Shown here piece by piece: positions 11,350 through 21,713 of a DNA stretch of 64,000 nucleotides. Each line of letters starts with the position of its first letter. The stretch's first letter is position 1. The stretch lies in NCBI GenBank assembly GCA_014058105.1, contig JACGCM010002238.1:2035370-2099369 (forward strand), read 5' to 3'. Below the pieces are notes generated by a model. It made no database searches, had not been told where the DNA came from, and saw nothing but the letters and a program-made list of their open reading frames with translations. Both the position numbers and the translations under genes were made by a program. This DNA comes from Kingdonia uniflora. Lineage: Eukaryota > Streptophyta > Magnoliopsida > Ranunculales > Circaeasteraceae.

Positions 11350-12070
11350 ACTACTCCCTTAGACTTCGATCTCCCTGAGATGTATCTCTCTGAGATATAT
11401 CTCCTTGAGATATTGATAAATCAATCTTTTGCATGCCAATTCCGTGTAATAGCTGCTTGAATATAAATGGTACAAGAGTCTTCCTGAATAGGTTTGTAAA
11501 GATGTCTTCTGAAATATCATGAATAACGTCAATCGCATTCGCCTTTTATAATTCATAAGGATATAATGGCTTTTGTGAAATGTGCTTCATTCTGTCACCA
11601 TTGATAAATTACCATTGACTTAAATGATGCAAGCTGAATTGTTTTCATACATAGTCAATGTTTTATCTTGGATAGAACACGCCACAACTTTGGTTGATGA
11701 GATGTATCTTGGAGCGCAAGCATCATTATTTGCATGCTTCATGAAGTAGAAGAATCTTCGTGATTCGAGGTGCAGCTACCGTCATCTGCTTCATCGATCT
11801 CTAAGAATTTTTATGTATCCCCATACATAAACACACAATCCATATGACAATGACCTCTATGTAGGTTTGTAAAGTATTTTGTATATATGTACTTTATACT
11901 TTTACATTTACCATTTCGAATAGAACAGACCCCAGTCTTTCATACCGATCAGATACCTCAAAATGTGCCTGATCTCAATCCAGTGCCTTTAGATAGAAAT
12001 AGAGTTATGGCAAGCTAAACAGTTTACAGCGAATGAGTCATTGAGTCTAGTATACCCAGCTACTTATAGC
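11350..12070 (-). pseudogene. copia pol C-terminus (RT/RNase H end), degenerate
   Basis: Minus-strand segments recall the end of plant copia polyproteins. Near 12000-11930 the read is RHWIEIRHILRYLIGMKDWGLFYSKW, quoted here only in part: RHWIEIRHILRYL is the RxxGxIKHIxRYL-type motif before RNase H. Farther on are LLLHEACK and SCGVFYP-like remnants of RNase H, and near 11480-11440 ITRNWHAKD-like residues of the carboxyl end. Stops and frameshifts are frequent. Integrase and the RT core (about 12100-14500) are too degraded for me to place motifs. Confidence 0.55.
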
Positions 12071-12099
12071 AACGCACCTCCTAGTTATGGCGTCACGGC

Positions 12100-14500
12100 C
12101 TTAGAAGTTTCTCCCCCCATTAAGATGGTGGAAGATGTCGTTGTCCATACCCAAGTGATAGACATGCAATAAATGACTTAGCACCGTGTGCTACATCCAT
12201 ACTGAAGTGCTAGATAACTCTTCTAATATATATTGTTTGGTCTATGAGTATGCCACTATCAGGATGTTCGATCTGCAAATCAAGACACTACTTAATTTCT
12301 TAAGGTCTTATATTTCAAACTTCATCCCAAGGTATTCGACGGCTCTCGCGATATCCCCTGGAGGTCTAATGATATCTAAATAATTTACACTGTTATAATG
12401 AGTGAAGCTAATATTTGTTTTCTAAATAAGAACACATGGACAGATAAGGATATTTGCAAAGCCCCCGACCTTCAAATACTCAATCAACTTACTATGTCTC
12501 ATGGGCCCGGATTACTTCAAGTCAATAATAACTTTTCTAGTTTTATTACATACACACCTCGTGTGCTGGGCTTAATTGCTTCTAGAAGCTTATACCACCC
12601 CAGATAGCTTCATGTAGATATTCATATCTTGTTTCCCATATATATACACAGTATTTATATCAGACGCATGTCTAGCTTGTCCTCGCCAACTTGACAGACT
12701 GATCAGTACCAAAATATTATAGCGTTTATAACTGGGTAATAGGTCGCACTGTAATCGATGCCAGATCTCTTAAAGATTTCCTGGGCAACTAGTCTTACCT
12801 TAACCTAATTATCTATTTGACTTAATCATGTTTTCGTGCCCTTCCTATTTATAACCGACAGGCTCAATTGTATCACTTCGCATTATGCTAGTAAGCTAAG
12901 CTTCGCTTGGATTCCAAATGCCCACTTTGGCCAATGTACAATAACATATAGTCATTTACAATAAGTGGTTCTGAATCCTCATCCATGATGGCGAGCACAG
13001 CAGTGAATAAGAATACCTTGTCGACAAATCTCTACTGAACAATCTTACGTTATGTTTATTATAGACTTTTAATAGATCAAGATCTCATTATTATCATACG
13101 TATGTGCCACCCTGGGCTAGTCTCGTAATGCATCAACTGGTCGTATAGTTATTATTGCCTCGTCGATGGGTGGTTCCATCCTTGATAAACTGACTATACC
13201 ATTAGTCATAGTTATCCCATATTCTGTAGCTCCCCGGCTCATAATACTTTCTTCCAACGGTATTCTGCACTAAACGCGAGCCTCATATTTATTTGTGATA
13301 CTAATTCCCCTTAAACATTCAGCTGCGGTACTAGTTCCCCCAAAATGTTCTGCTATGTATGTATATTACTTGCAGGTACCTACATTTATGATACTTTAAT
13401 AGTGCCTATGAATGTGTCTGGCAATTCATTTACGACCTATTGGAGGTTTGTAATCTGTTAAACCTTATTGTTATCTAACTTATATATAAGGATCTAGATG
13501 AGACAACGATGGTGCGTTCCAACTAATCTTGGAAACATCCTCAGCATTGACTGTCATATCTCCCTCCAATGATGGAAATATCGTCTCATCAAAGTGACAA
13601 TTATCTGCCCTGTATTATATACGTTGCCAGTGGGTTCTAAATATCTAGTGATAAATACGAATCATAACCCATATAATACTAGGCCAACGTTGAGGGTCTC
13701 ATCTTCATACATTGTGGTACGATTGGCACCTGTACAAAACATCTGAATGTTCGTCGATGGGTAACACCGGGCTCCGACCTAGTTACTAGTCACTTTTGGG
13801 AAAAATAATTTGATGATTTACTATGAGACGAACCCTAATCAGTGTTGTGGGAGCAAGAATATATATCCCACACACTAGCCAGAAGCTGTGATCATAATAA
13901 CAGTGGCCTAGCGATTATCCTAAATTGCTTGATTAGGTTCTCCGCCAATCCCGAGTTGGGTATGATATGGGGTACTCACGATGTTCAATCATCTATCCCA
14001 TTTAGCGGTAAAATAATCATCAAAATCTTGTGAGTCACACTCTCAAGCTCCCGTCAAGTCGTATCGGTCGACTTTGATTGGTTAATCCAAGAACTGACTC
14101 TGTGATCGAATAATCTAAGTGAGAAGTCGTGCTAACGTTACATTCCTAGATTTTATGAATAGGCAAATGTAAGACCATCTCCTAGATGCATCTATTATGG
14201 CCATAAATACTTAAGTGGGCTACTATGTTGATGGATAGGTCCACATATATCTCCATGGATACATTTGGAGCAAAGGCTAGAGATTTCATTCTACCTTGGT
14301 CATACTAGGAAGAAATAATAGACTTTCCTCGAAAGTAATTATTACGCGTACACTCTCTGGATCTTCTCTCTTAAGGGGAAACCTCTTGTTTTTCCCGAAA
14401 ACAAATGTGTCATCTTATTCTGCAGTAAGCAAGAGTTGGATCAGATCTCCAGGACTGCTAAATTCCATTTTTGCATACTGGTTCCTGATAACAGCCTATA
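12100..14500 (-). pseudogene. copia pol middle region, unreadable
   Basis: This is internal sequence of the copia element, where protease, integrase and RT belong. I found no open frame over about 85 codons and no intact catalytic motif on the minus strand. The boundaries come from the recognised gag and pol ends on either side. Confidence 0.4.
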
Positions 14501-14539
14501 AATGTGAAAATATGGAAAAAGCCTTTTGCAAAACCTCTT

Positions 14540-14945
14540 CCGCGAAGACATAATCGTTATTGAGCCTCCTGGCTGAAATAATCTTCTGCAGTACTGAGTT
14601 ATAGCCAGCTACAGTCTTAAAGTCATATAGCCTTAAGTTGTTCCAGTGGTTACAGTTTTTATAGTTTGTTAGGGCCTGCTATAAACCAAAGCATTCCTCT
14701 AAGCTCGTCCATAACTCATACGGATCTCCGTAACATGTATGCTCAAACCTCAGCTCTGGCTGAAGGTGGGCGCGCATAGCCAACATGTCATGTACCTTAA
14801 GTGGTTCAAATACGGTAGTATCTGCAACAATTGACTTTGAGACATTCATTGTCTGCAGATGGAGTTCAATGTTCGTACACCAAAAAAGGTAGTTAGAACC
14901 ATCAAGCCGCAATGGTTCATAATCATAACGTGGGATGGCAGACAT
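14540..14945 (-). pseudogene. copia gag, degenerate
   Basis: From the ATG at 14945 the minus strand reads MSAIPRYDYEPLRLDGSNYL, then FWCTNIELHLQTMNV and DPYELWTSLEECFGL followed by a stop. This is the N-terminal pattern of plant copia gag (a LDGxNYxxW motif, then a DPxxLWxxL motif). After the stop another frame continues with YDFKTVAGYNSVLQKI, the usual next gag block. The element therefore has at least one stop or frameshift in gag. Confidence 0.7.
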
Positions 14946-15109
14946 CTGTAATGCAAAATGTAGATCGTAATTAGTGACAATTCTTGATAAACATTTCAAA
15001 TACATTAAAAACAGATTATAGTACTTAGAATAAAGAAAAATAAATTATTCCTAATCAGATTATAGTTAAACCCTATTCACATTCTAAAACTCAAGAAATC
15101 CTTTTCTAA

Positions 15110-17158
15110 TAATTAAATCCCAAATTTAGCCCATAAAATGACGATCTTAATGTTATTTGTGTGTTTTAATAGAATCTTAGCCAAAATTGATATTCAAAAC
15201 CACCAGATGTGTGCGTTTTCTATAAAATCTTATTTAAGTACATGATTTCCAATCATTACTAAAGGCAATTTATATTATACAAATCAGTGATTCTCAATCA
15301 TTACTTATAGGTGAACCTTGTTCATATCCTATTAAGCGTCAAATCCCAATTTTACCTCATAAAATGGTGATCTTAACCTTAAAATGCATTTTAATAGAGT
15401 CTTAGCCAAGATAATTATTCAAAACCACTAAATATTACAAAACAACTAGGGTGTTCTAAGCCCTAAAGTTCAATAAAGGTCTGTATATTCTAGCCAAATG
15501 ACCATATTTGCAATGAATATGAGGGGTATTAGATGTTTAGCTGACAAGTAGTCTTACCCTGAAGTCCGTTGAGTTCATAAGATAGGTTGATTATGCCTAT
15601 CTTTAAACTAACATTCTATGGTACTATAGGTTGCACCTATCTTTGAACTAACATTATATGCTATTAGTGCCTATATACCTCTAAATGTTATCATATAACA
15701 TTTAATTGCACCTAGATACAAAAAATTAGTTCCTCAGACACCAAGTTTTTAGAAATAAGACTAACTAAATTCTCAATTAAGCTCTAATTATTTGTCATTG
15801 ACAATTAACTGTGATTTAGATATGACACCTAGTCGTATTCTAAATTAGTCTTGGTTTCGTATTATATTTGATCCCCTGATCATGATAATTAATATCCTAG
15901 AGGCATACCATTAATATACTATATAAGCTATCATAAGATACTTAAATAGGTATTAATCAATTTGCTTATATCCTATATAAGTGAGTCATTATTCCTATAC
16001 AAGGCACCCGTTCCCAAAAAAAATTAAAAATGGATCCCCCGCGAGGTAGGTCTATTCAATAGGAATTTTTCAAAAAAAAATTAACTTGATTTGACCAAAA
16101 AAATAGGTTATTTATAGCCAATTTAGTATCTGAACCGGTCTTGGACCGATCTGACTCGGTCGGTAAAGGCATGAACCGGGTTGACCGGTTTGGTCAAACG
16201 GTATGCACACATGCCTGTCACGCGTACCTATCACATGTGCCCCACACGTGACTGCCATACGTGCCTCGCCCATGCCTGTCATGTGTCACTCCGAAGACCA
16301 ATCTTGTGGTCGTTCGGTGGCCGGTCCGGCGACTGCCACGTGTCTCCACACGTACCTGCCACGTGTCACTGCCACGTCAATATACCACATGAGCTCAACA
16401 CGTGTCACTGTTGATGTCAGCACAGTGGATAATGATGATGTCATCATCATATAATTATAAAATAATATTAAAATAATAATTTAAAATAATAATATTTTAT
16501 TTGCTGACGTCATCATAACCTAAAACTGCCTAGTTTCAACGTCACTTTTTCAACGATTGGGATATCTCCCTGAGACGTTCCATATACCATTAGAAAGCTT
16601 GCGAGATAAGCTACCTAAAAAATTGGTCTCGTCTCTATCCGATGTCCACATAAAAAGAAAAATTTGTTTAAAAACAGCCCTTAATCAAGGGTAAAAAATA
16701 CCAAAAATTATTATTTTTAATCTGAAAAAAATAGGTAATAATAATTCTAATCTATATTTAGATATCATAAATCATAGATTAGAGAGAAATTGAATCTAAA
16801 TTCGAAAATATGTAAAATACCTCTTCTGATTGCAAGAATTCCCTTAAAACGTTGATTTTAGATAATGTTTTCTTCTCCTCTTAATCCACTAGCTTACATG
16901 TTGATAACGTATTGAGGAATAATAGAATAGAAGCTATCAGTTCTATATCTTGAGAGCAATTGAGTGAAGAGAGATTTCTGATTAACTTGAGAACTATTTC
17001 TTTGTATGTAATACAAAGTAGATAACCCTACAATATAGGTTACCAATCCTACTCAAACTCTCCCTATAAACCCTAAAGGCATATGGGCTTGTTAGGAGTC
17101 CAATAGGACACCCCAACCCAGTTGGGCTCCTAGCTTGGGCTTGACCCAACTCCTAACA
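15110..17158 (-). repeat. 5' LTR of Ty1/copia element (right copy)
   Basis: About 2 kb, homologous to 9229-11116. On the minus strand it begins TGTTAGGAGTTGGGTC at 17158. It contains an internal duplication with a period of about 232 bp (15115 against 15347, ending near 15440). It also carries the G-box cluster (about 16200-16410) and the TGATGTCA/TGACGTCA pair at 16436-16443 and 16505-16512. The inner boundary toward gag is not resolved. Confidence 0.75.
16200..16512. promoter_or_regulatory. G-box cluster and TGACGTCA pair in right LTR
   Basis: Repeated CACGTG cores (for example CACACGTGAC, TGCCACGTGT, CAACACGTGT) precede a TGATGTCA/TGACGTCA pair around an AT-rich core. This is the same plan as the left LTR. 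The first palindrome differs from the left LTR by a C-to-T change at its CpG. Confidence 0.45.
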
Positions 17159-17572
17159 ATATTTTATATCATAGATTAAGTAAATAATATATATATATAT
17201 ATATATATATAAAAATTCGAAAAATAGTAAAGAATACCTCCCCGCAACGCAAAAATCCAAGAAAATGTCTATTCTGAGAGTTCTTTCTTCTCCCTTCTGA
17301 TCTACTAGCTCAACGTGCTCATAACGTGTTCAACAATAATAGATTATAGCTTCTATATAATTAAGAGCAAATTAAAAGAGAAAATGGGGTATCTTATTAA
17401 TGAAATTGTATCTCTCTGTACAAGCTACAAAGAGGATAACCCAACAAATGAGGTTACCTATCATACTTAAACTCTCCCCAAAAACCCTAAAGGCCTATGG
17501 GCTTGTTAGGAGTCCAGTATGACAACCAAACCCTGTTGGGCTCCCACATTGGGTTGGACCTAACTCCTAACA
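17159..17572 (-). repeat. second partial LTR of the same copia family
   Basis: This segment is homologous to about 16750-17158, the U3 side of the LTR. It ends ..CCTAACTCCTAACA at 17572 and directly abuts the right LTR. It contains a (TA)n run at 17185-17211. It suggests that the copia element inserted into, or recombined with, another LTR of its family. Confidence 0.65.
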
Positions 17573-17782
17573 GTATTCGATTAACACTGAGTTTGAACTA
17601 GATCTCAAATAAAGTTTAATAAGTAAAAAACTTAACTCTTTTCATAAACAAATCAACTCTACTAACTACTTAAAAATAAATAACCTAGGTCACCCATTTA
17701 TCGAACATAAGGATAGAATTATACTTAAATTGGGAAAACTTCATCTTTAACCTTGTATTGGTTAAACAAGCAAATCCCTAAA
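17573..17782. other. spacer and MULE left target-site duplication
   Basis: No gene is seen. The last nine bases (17774-17782, ATCCCTAAA) are the left target-site duplication of the MULE, repeated exactly at 25619-25627. Confidence 0.8.
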
Positions 17783-18006
17783 GATTAAATTTGACTTTAC
17801 CCCCAAGTTAGGAGAGCTTTTAGTGACAAGCCCCCATTTTAACCAAAAATTTACTTTACCCCCCAAAACTTGAATTTTCAGTGGTCAAATCGTCTTGACC
17901 CTTCATTTGACCGGCCAAAAAACTTAAAAACTTGTTTTACCCTTATTGTTTAATGAGTCAGCATCCACCTAGGCAGTTACGTAAGACCAAAATAGAAGAA
18001 AATAGA
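17783..18006 (+). repeat. left terminal inverted repeat of MULE
   Basis: It begins GATTAAATTTGACTTTACCC. The reverse complement of 25393-25618 begins GAGTAAATTTGACTTTACCC and aligns across about 225 bp with roughly nine in ten bases matching by eye. It ends in GTAAGACCAAAATAGAAG. Confidence 0.9.
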
Positions 18007-19224
18007 AAATAGTTCTCGATCTAATTCTTTTCTCTCCATAAATAGAAAATAGAGAGTACTTCAATCTCATATATAATCTTTTGTTACGATTAAATATCTG
18101 TTAATTTGGGTTTCTTGATGGTTTCAAATTCCTACGTAGGTTTTTCTCATTTTCTTTGAATTACAACTATTGCCAGTTTATCCTCAGATTCGCATTTGAG
18201 TTTTCTGTCTCAAGTTCTTAACTTTGAGTAAGTTTTAATGTCTAAAATTCAATTCATTCTTCATTCTTTTATTTAATTGTGTTGAATCAATGGTTTAAGA
18301 ATTATAAACTTCATGATATTTATGTCAAGTCTATCATGAACTATTATGTATTGAAATTATCAGAAGAATTTGAATTTGGGATAGTCAAATTTGAACTTGG
18401 ACAACTTTGCTTGGATTTTATTTGCATAATGCAAAGGTATTTGCTTACATTTATGAGTTTATCAGTACAATGTATTTCAGTTAGAAGGTGAGATTTACAT
18501 AATTTTTATTGTTGTATTCTTTTTCAGCTCGGTAAACAATTGCCAAAGCGCCTTGTTATAAGATTTTTCCAAGGAGGAATTTGATCTATAAATCCTAAAG
18601 TAATGGCTATTGTAAAGGAATTTGTGAGTTTCTTTAGTTTTAGTCTTACCATTTAGCCTATCTTTGTCATTGCTGGCCTTGTTTGCCTCTGATTGCTTCA
18701 AATACTTTTGAAGAAGAGTAGTACTTGAGTCGTCCACTTGCGGCAGGGAAGTTGTTGATATTGCTAGAATAAAGGGTGTTAAAATCTTTTTCTTTAATGT
18801 TATTTTAGGGTTTAAGTAAACTGAAATCGTTCTTGTTGGTTGTTGCTTTTGCATTCCTTTATTAATTGCTATGACAAATGATTGAGGTGGCTAACTGTTC
18901 CTTATAGTCGTGATTGATATCGGAGCCAAGGATAAATATTTGTGATTGGAAGAAACGAATATGTAAGATTATGATGTCTTGCCCAAAAGTAGGTCTTGAG
19001 GTTAGTAGTTTTAATCTAATCTTATATTTCTGAAGTCATGTATATGTATGTTATAGTCATGCATTATGATTTGATTTAGTCTTAAACCCTAACCTTGGCA
19101 GAAGTAATTGTTAGTGATCACCTCAAACCAAGACCTCTGTATTTTATTGTCTTATTTATAGCTAAACATAATTGTATTTAGTTAAGTGTTAACTACATAT
19201 AATATTTGTAATTACGTTGTACAG
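18007..19224. other. MULE internal region, unassigned
   Basis: I recognise no gene in it. On the minus strand 18854-18495 is open for 119 codons and contains LPQVDDSSTTLLQKYLKQSE followed by a lysine-rich tail. A GTAAG at its NGK codons and a CTTTAG downstream would define a 55-bp intron, short for a plant. It could be part of another acquired gene fragment or simply chance. Confidence 0.3.
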
Positions 19225-19455
19225 GAAACATCAAACATGTTGCAAGCCATCTTAAGAAAAATTGATAACTTGCTGAATTTGTTAGCAGCTCGAATTCTCT
19301 ATCACATTGTAGCAGAGAGGGCCTTACAATTATACAATGTAAAATATCTTACGCTTAATCCCCCTCCCCCCAAAATAAGAGACTATTGTAGGCCTTATTT
19401 TTTTGAATACAATGCAAGGGTGCTAAGAACATCATCAGTACATATTCAAACAAGA
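19225..19455 (+). pseudogene. unidentified exon-like block acquired by MULE
   Basis: An open frame of exactly 77 codons is preceded by TTGTACAG and followed by GTAAGTGG, so both splice consensus sites are in place and the exon keeps phase. The peptide runs from ETSNMLQAILRKIDNLLNLL to RVLRTSSVHIQTR. I do not recognise the family. It lies 15 bp upstream of the F-box-like region. It may be an upstream exon of that gene or a separately captured fragment. That it is expressed is not shown. Confidence 0.4.
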
Positions 19456-19469
19456 GTAAGTGGCCTACT

Positions 19470-20581
19470 TTTCCTCAGGGGATCATGGGATTGATATTAC
19501 AACGTTTATTTCTATTCGATCGAATCAGATTAAAATCTGTTTACAAGTCGTGGAATTCAGTTGTAAAAGAAGAATGGTGTTTTGTTTCTCCTATCGTTGA
19601 AGTCCCATGGATAGTCCTTTTGTTTTTTATTCTTTATCAGAGCAATGAATTTGCAGGTCAATTTATCCAACTGATGATTCTAAAACATCTTTTTGGCCAA
19701 TGGAGAGGGGATGCATCCTGATAGTCGCAGAAAACCAAACTGGTATGATAAACCCTATTAAAAATACGTAAATCCAGCTCCTATCGTTGAAGAACCAAGA
19801 TCTTGAAAGAATGTCATTGGTGGATTGGTCACATATCACTCCTAGATCAGATAATAATCTAAGAGACGACGATGCTGAAAATAAATTGTTAGTCGTATGT
19901 CTTATTTGGGATATTATAGTATTCCGTAGAACAGGAGATGAAATGTGGTTCATGGTTAAACATCCACAACAAGGAAAAAATTTCATAGAGTTTGTGTTAT
20001 GTGATGAACTGTTTTATGTCTACAATTTAGCATTTGAATTTTATTCTTTACAGCTTAAAGGGGAAAACCCCTTGTTGCATAAGCTGAGGATCCCTCCTCC
20101 GTTGGGGTGGGAAGAAGACGATTGAGTAAACAAAATGGACTTATCACAACTGTCTGATTTGTCTGGTGATCTGTTGCTGATAACAAGACTTAAACATTTT
20201 GTTGAGGGATATAAAGAAAACTATTCAATTGCACCTCCTAGGACAAAAAAGTTTGAGGTATTTAGACTAGATCGAGACCTTTGGCAATGGGTTGAGGTTC
20301 GAAACCTGGGCGACCAAGCACTATTTGTTGGATTTGGCTGTAGAAGATCTATATCTTCGTCAGCTAGTTACTTAACATCGGGAATTAGAGGGAATACCAT
20401 ATATTTCATGAACATTAACTTTCCTGCTCAGAACTCTGTACTTAGTAAAATTTATGGTGATTGTGAACTACTGATGTTCAACATTGAAGATTGTGACATT
20501 GAGCCATATATGCCCAGTGATCGCTTCTCTTTCAATTCTTTTTCACTTTGGATTACACCAACACAAAATTTAAGCTTCTAG
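19470..20581 (+). pseudogene. F-box/DUF295-like protein, broken
   Basis: The N-terminus shows an F-box remnant (LILQRLFLFDRIRLKSVYKS, then WNSVVKE). A frame change near 19660, a TAA at 19769-19771 and a TGA at 20123-20125 interrupt it. The C-terminal 148 codons (20135-20581) are open and match the DUF295 pattern of plant F-box proteins: FRLDRDLWQWVEVRNLGDQA, then LFVGFGCRRSISSSAS and GNTIYFM. Such proteins are substrate adaptors of SCF ubiquitin ligases. The gene lies wholly within the MULE, in the opposite orientation to the transposase, so it was probably acquired from the host genome. Its three lesions argue against function. Confidence 0.7.
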
Positions 20582-20829
20582 GTATTACACTTCTTTACTT
20601 AAGTCAATATTTTCAGGGAAATCAAATTAAAGTATTTAGTTTGTCTGGCTGTCTTCTATTTTTTATGTTGTCTAATGTGTCTAGATGTGGCATGTTTTGT
20701 GTTCATTGCGGCATTTTATGATTTCCCTCATCATATATGTGCAATAAAAGATCAAGATTTGTTGCTGAGAAGATTGTATAGTTGTGCATGGTATTTGATT
20801 ATTGTAATTGTTTGTATGAGTTTGATGAT

Positions 20830-20901
20830 GGATCCAATAACTTAAAAGGGTTAGAGCGCTCAATTTTTGAGAAGTTGGTGGTTCAAATCCACTTGGATCC
20901 A
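20830..20901 (+). tRNA. tRNA-like sequence (probable pseudo-tRNA)
   Basis: A 72-nt segment has a perfect 7-bp acceptor stem (GGATCCA with TGGATCC), a 5-bp T stem with one G-T pair around loop TTCAAAT, and a discriminator A. The D-arm region (AACTTAAAAGGGTTAGAGC) looks like a decayed AGCTCAGTTGGTTAGAGC. The anticodon arm does not fold into a standard 5-bp stem with a 7-nt loop, so an amino acid cannot be assigned. A degenerate tRNA or a tRNA-derived SINE head are the best readings. Confidence 0.4.
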
Positions 20902-21713
20902 ATGAAAGAAAAACTTAGATATTGAATTGTTCATTAAGTGCTTACAATTCTTAAACTTATAGATTTTTTTAATTCTCTTTCCTATAATTTAGAATATATG
21001 GTAATGAAATATTTACATGCCACTCTTGAATTGTTTCTTTTTTATTTCCTTGCAATGCACATTCACTTCTTTTATAGCCTTCATATCATGTATGTCATTG
21101 TTCATACAAATTTCTGACATTTAAGAAGAATCTGATATGTCTATTATTATGTTGTGCTTAATAACTTGTGGTGCAGTGACTGCAGTCTATATTTCTTCAA
21201 ATTTCCACTTGTTTATTGCTTTCCAAATGTTGCTGCAGACTGAAAAAACTATTTGTAGTTCACAGATCTCTTATGTATGAGCTGCCCCTATTGTCCATAA
21301 ACTGGTTATAGAAAGTTGCTTATAAATTGTATCAACATACAAAACAGCGCCAAACAACATCAAAACAACCCTAAACATCACTAAAAGAACCCCGAATAAC
21401 ACAAAATCAGGTGTAAACAACACAAAGAAATTCTTAAACATCATGAAAACATCTTCTTCTTCTTTTTTTGATAGCCCTACAAAGCACTTAAACAACATAA
21501 AAACACATATCGACACATAGCTAACAACTAAAGGCTGAAATTAAAATCACTTCTGATATAACTGAATTCAACAAAATTTAAAGCTTCACAAATAATCGAA
21601 ATTCATAGGTAATTGATCACCAAATACTGTGATTCATTAAAAAAAATCTCTGAGCAACAAAAATGAAAGATAGCCATATAAGTATCATTTGAAATATAAC
21701 AATCTAATCTAAA
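20902..21713. other. MULE internal region without genes
   Basis: AT-rich sequence between the tRNA-like unit and the transposase 3' end. It includes a run of loosely repeated AACATCA/AAACAAC words (21340-21500). I see no coding or structural feature. Confidence 0.5.

Larger units (their letters stand above)
9229..17158 (-). mobile_element. Ty1/copia retrotransposon, degenerate
   Basis: Two direct LTR copies (9229-11116 and about 15110-17158) flank an internal region of about 4 kb. The minus strand of that region encodes gag at the right (14945 to about 14540) and the end of pol at the left (about 12060-11400). A polypurine tract adjoins the left LTR, which confirms minus-strand orientation. 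All coding parts are broken by stops and frameshifts. The LTRs differ visibly from each other, which argues for an old insertion. A LINE later inserted in the left LTR. Confidence 0.8.

Noticed and set aside
16181..16454. Two overlapping His/Cys/Thr-rich frames resembling zinc-finger repeats
   Set aside because: They arise from repeated CACGTG/TGCCAC words of the LTR G-box cluster, not from a protein.
21271..21516. 81-codon hydrophobic minus-strand frame that looks like membrane segments
   Set aside because: Driven by AACATCA/AAACAAC word repetition; no splice or start support.
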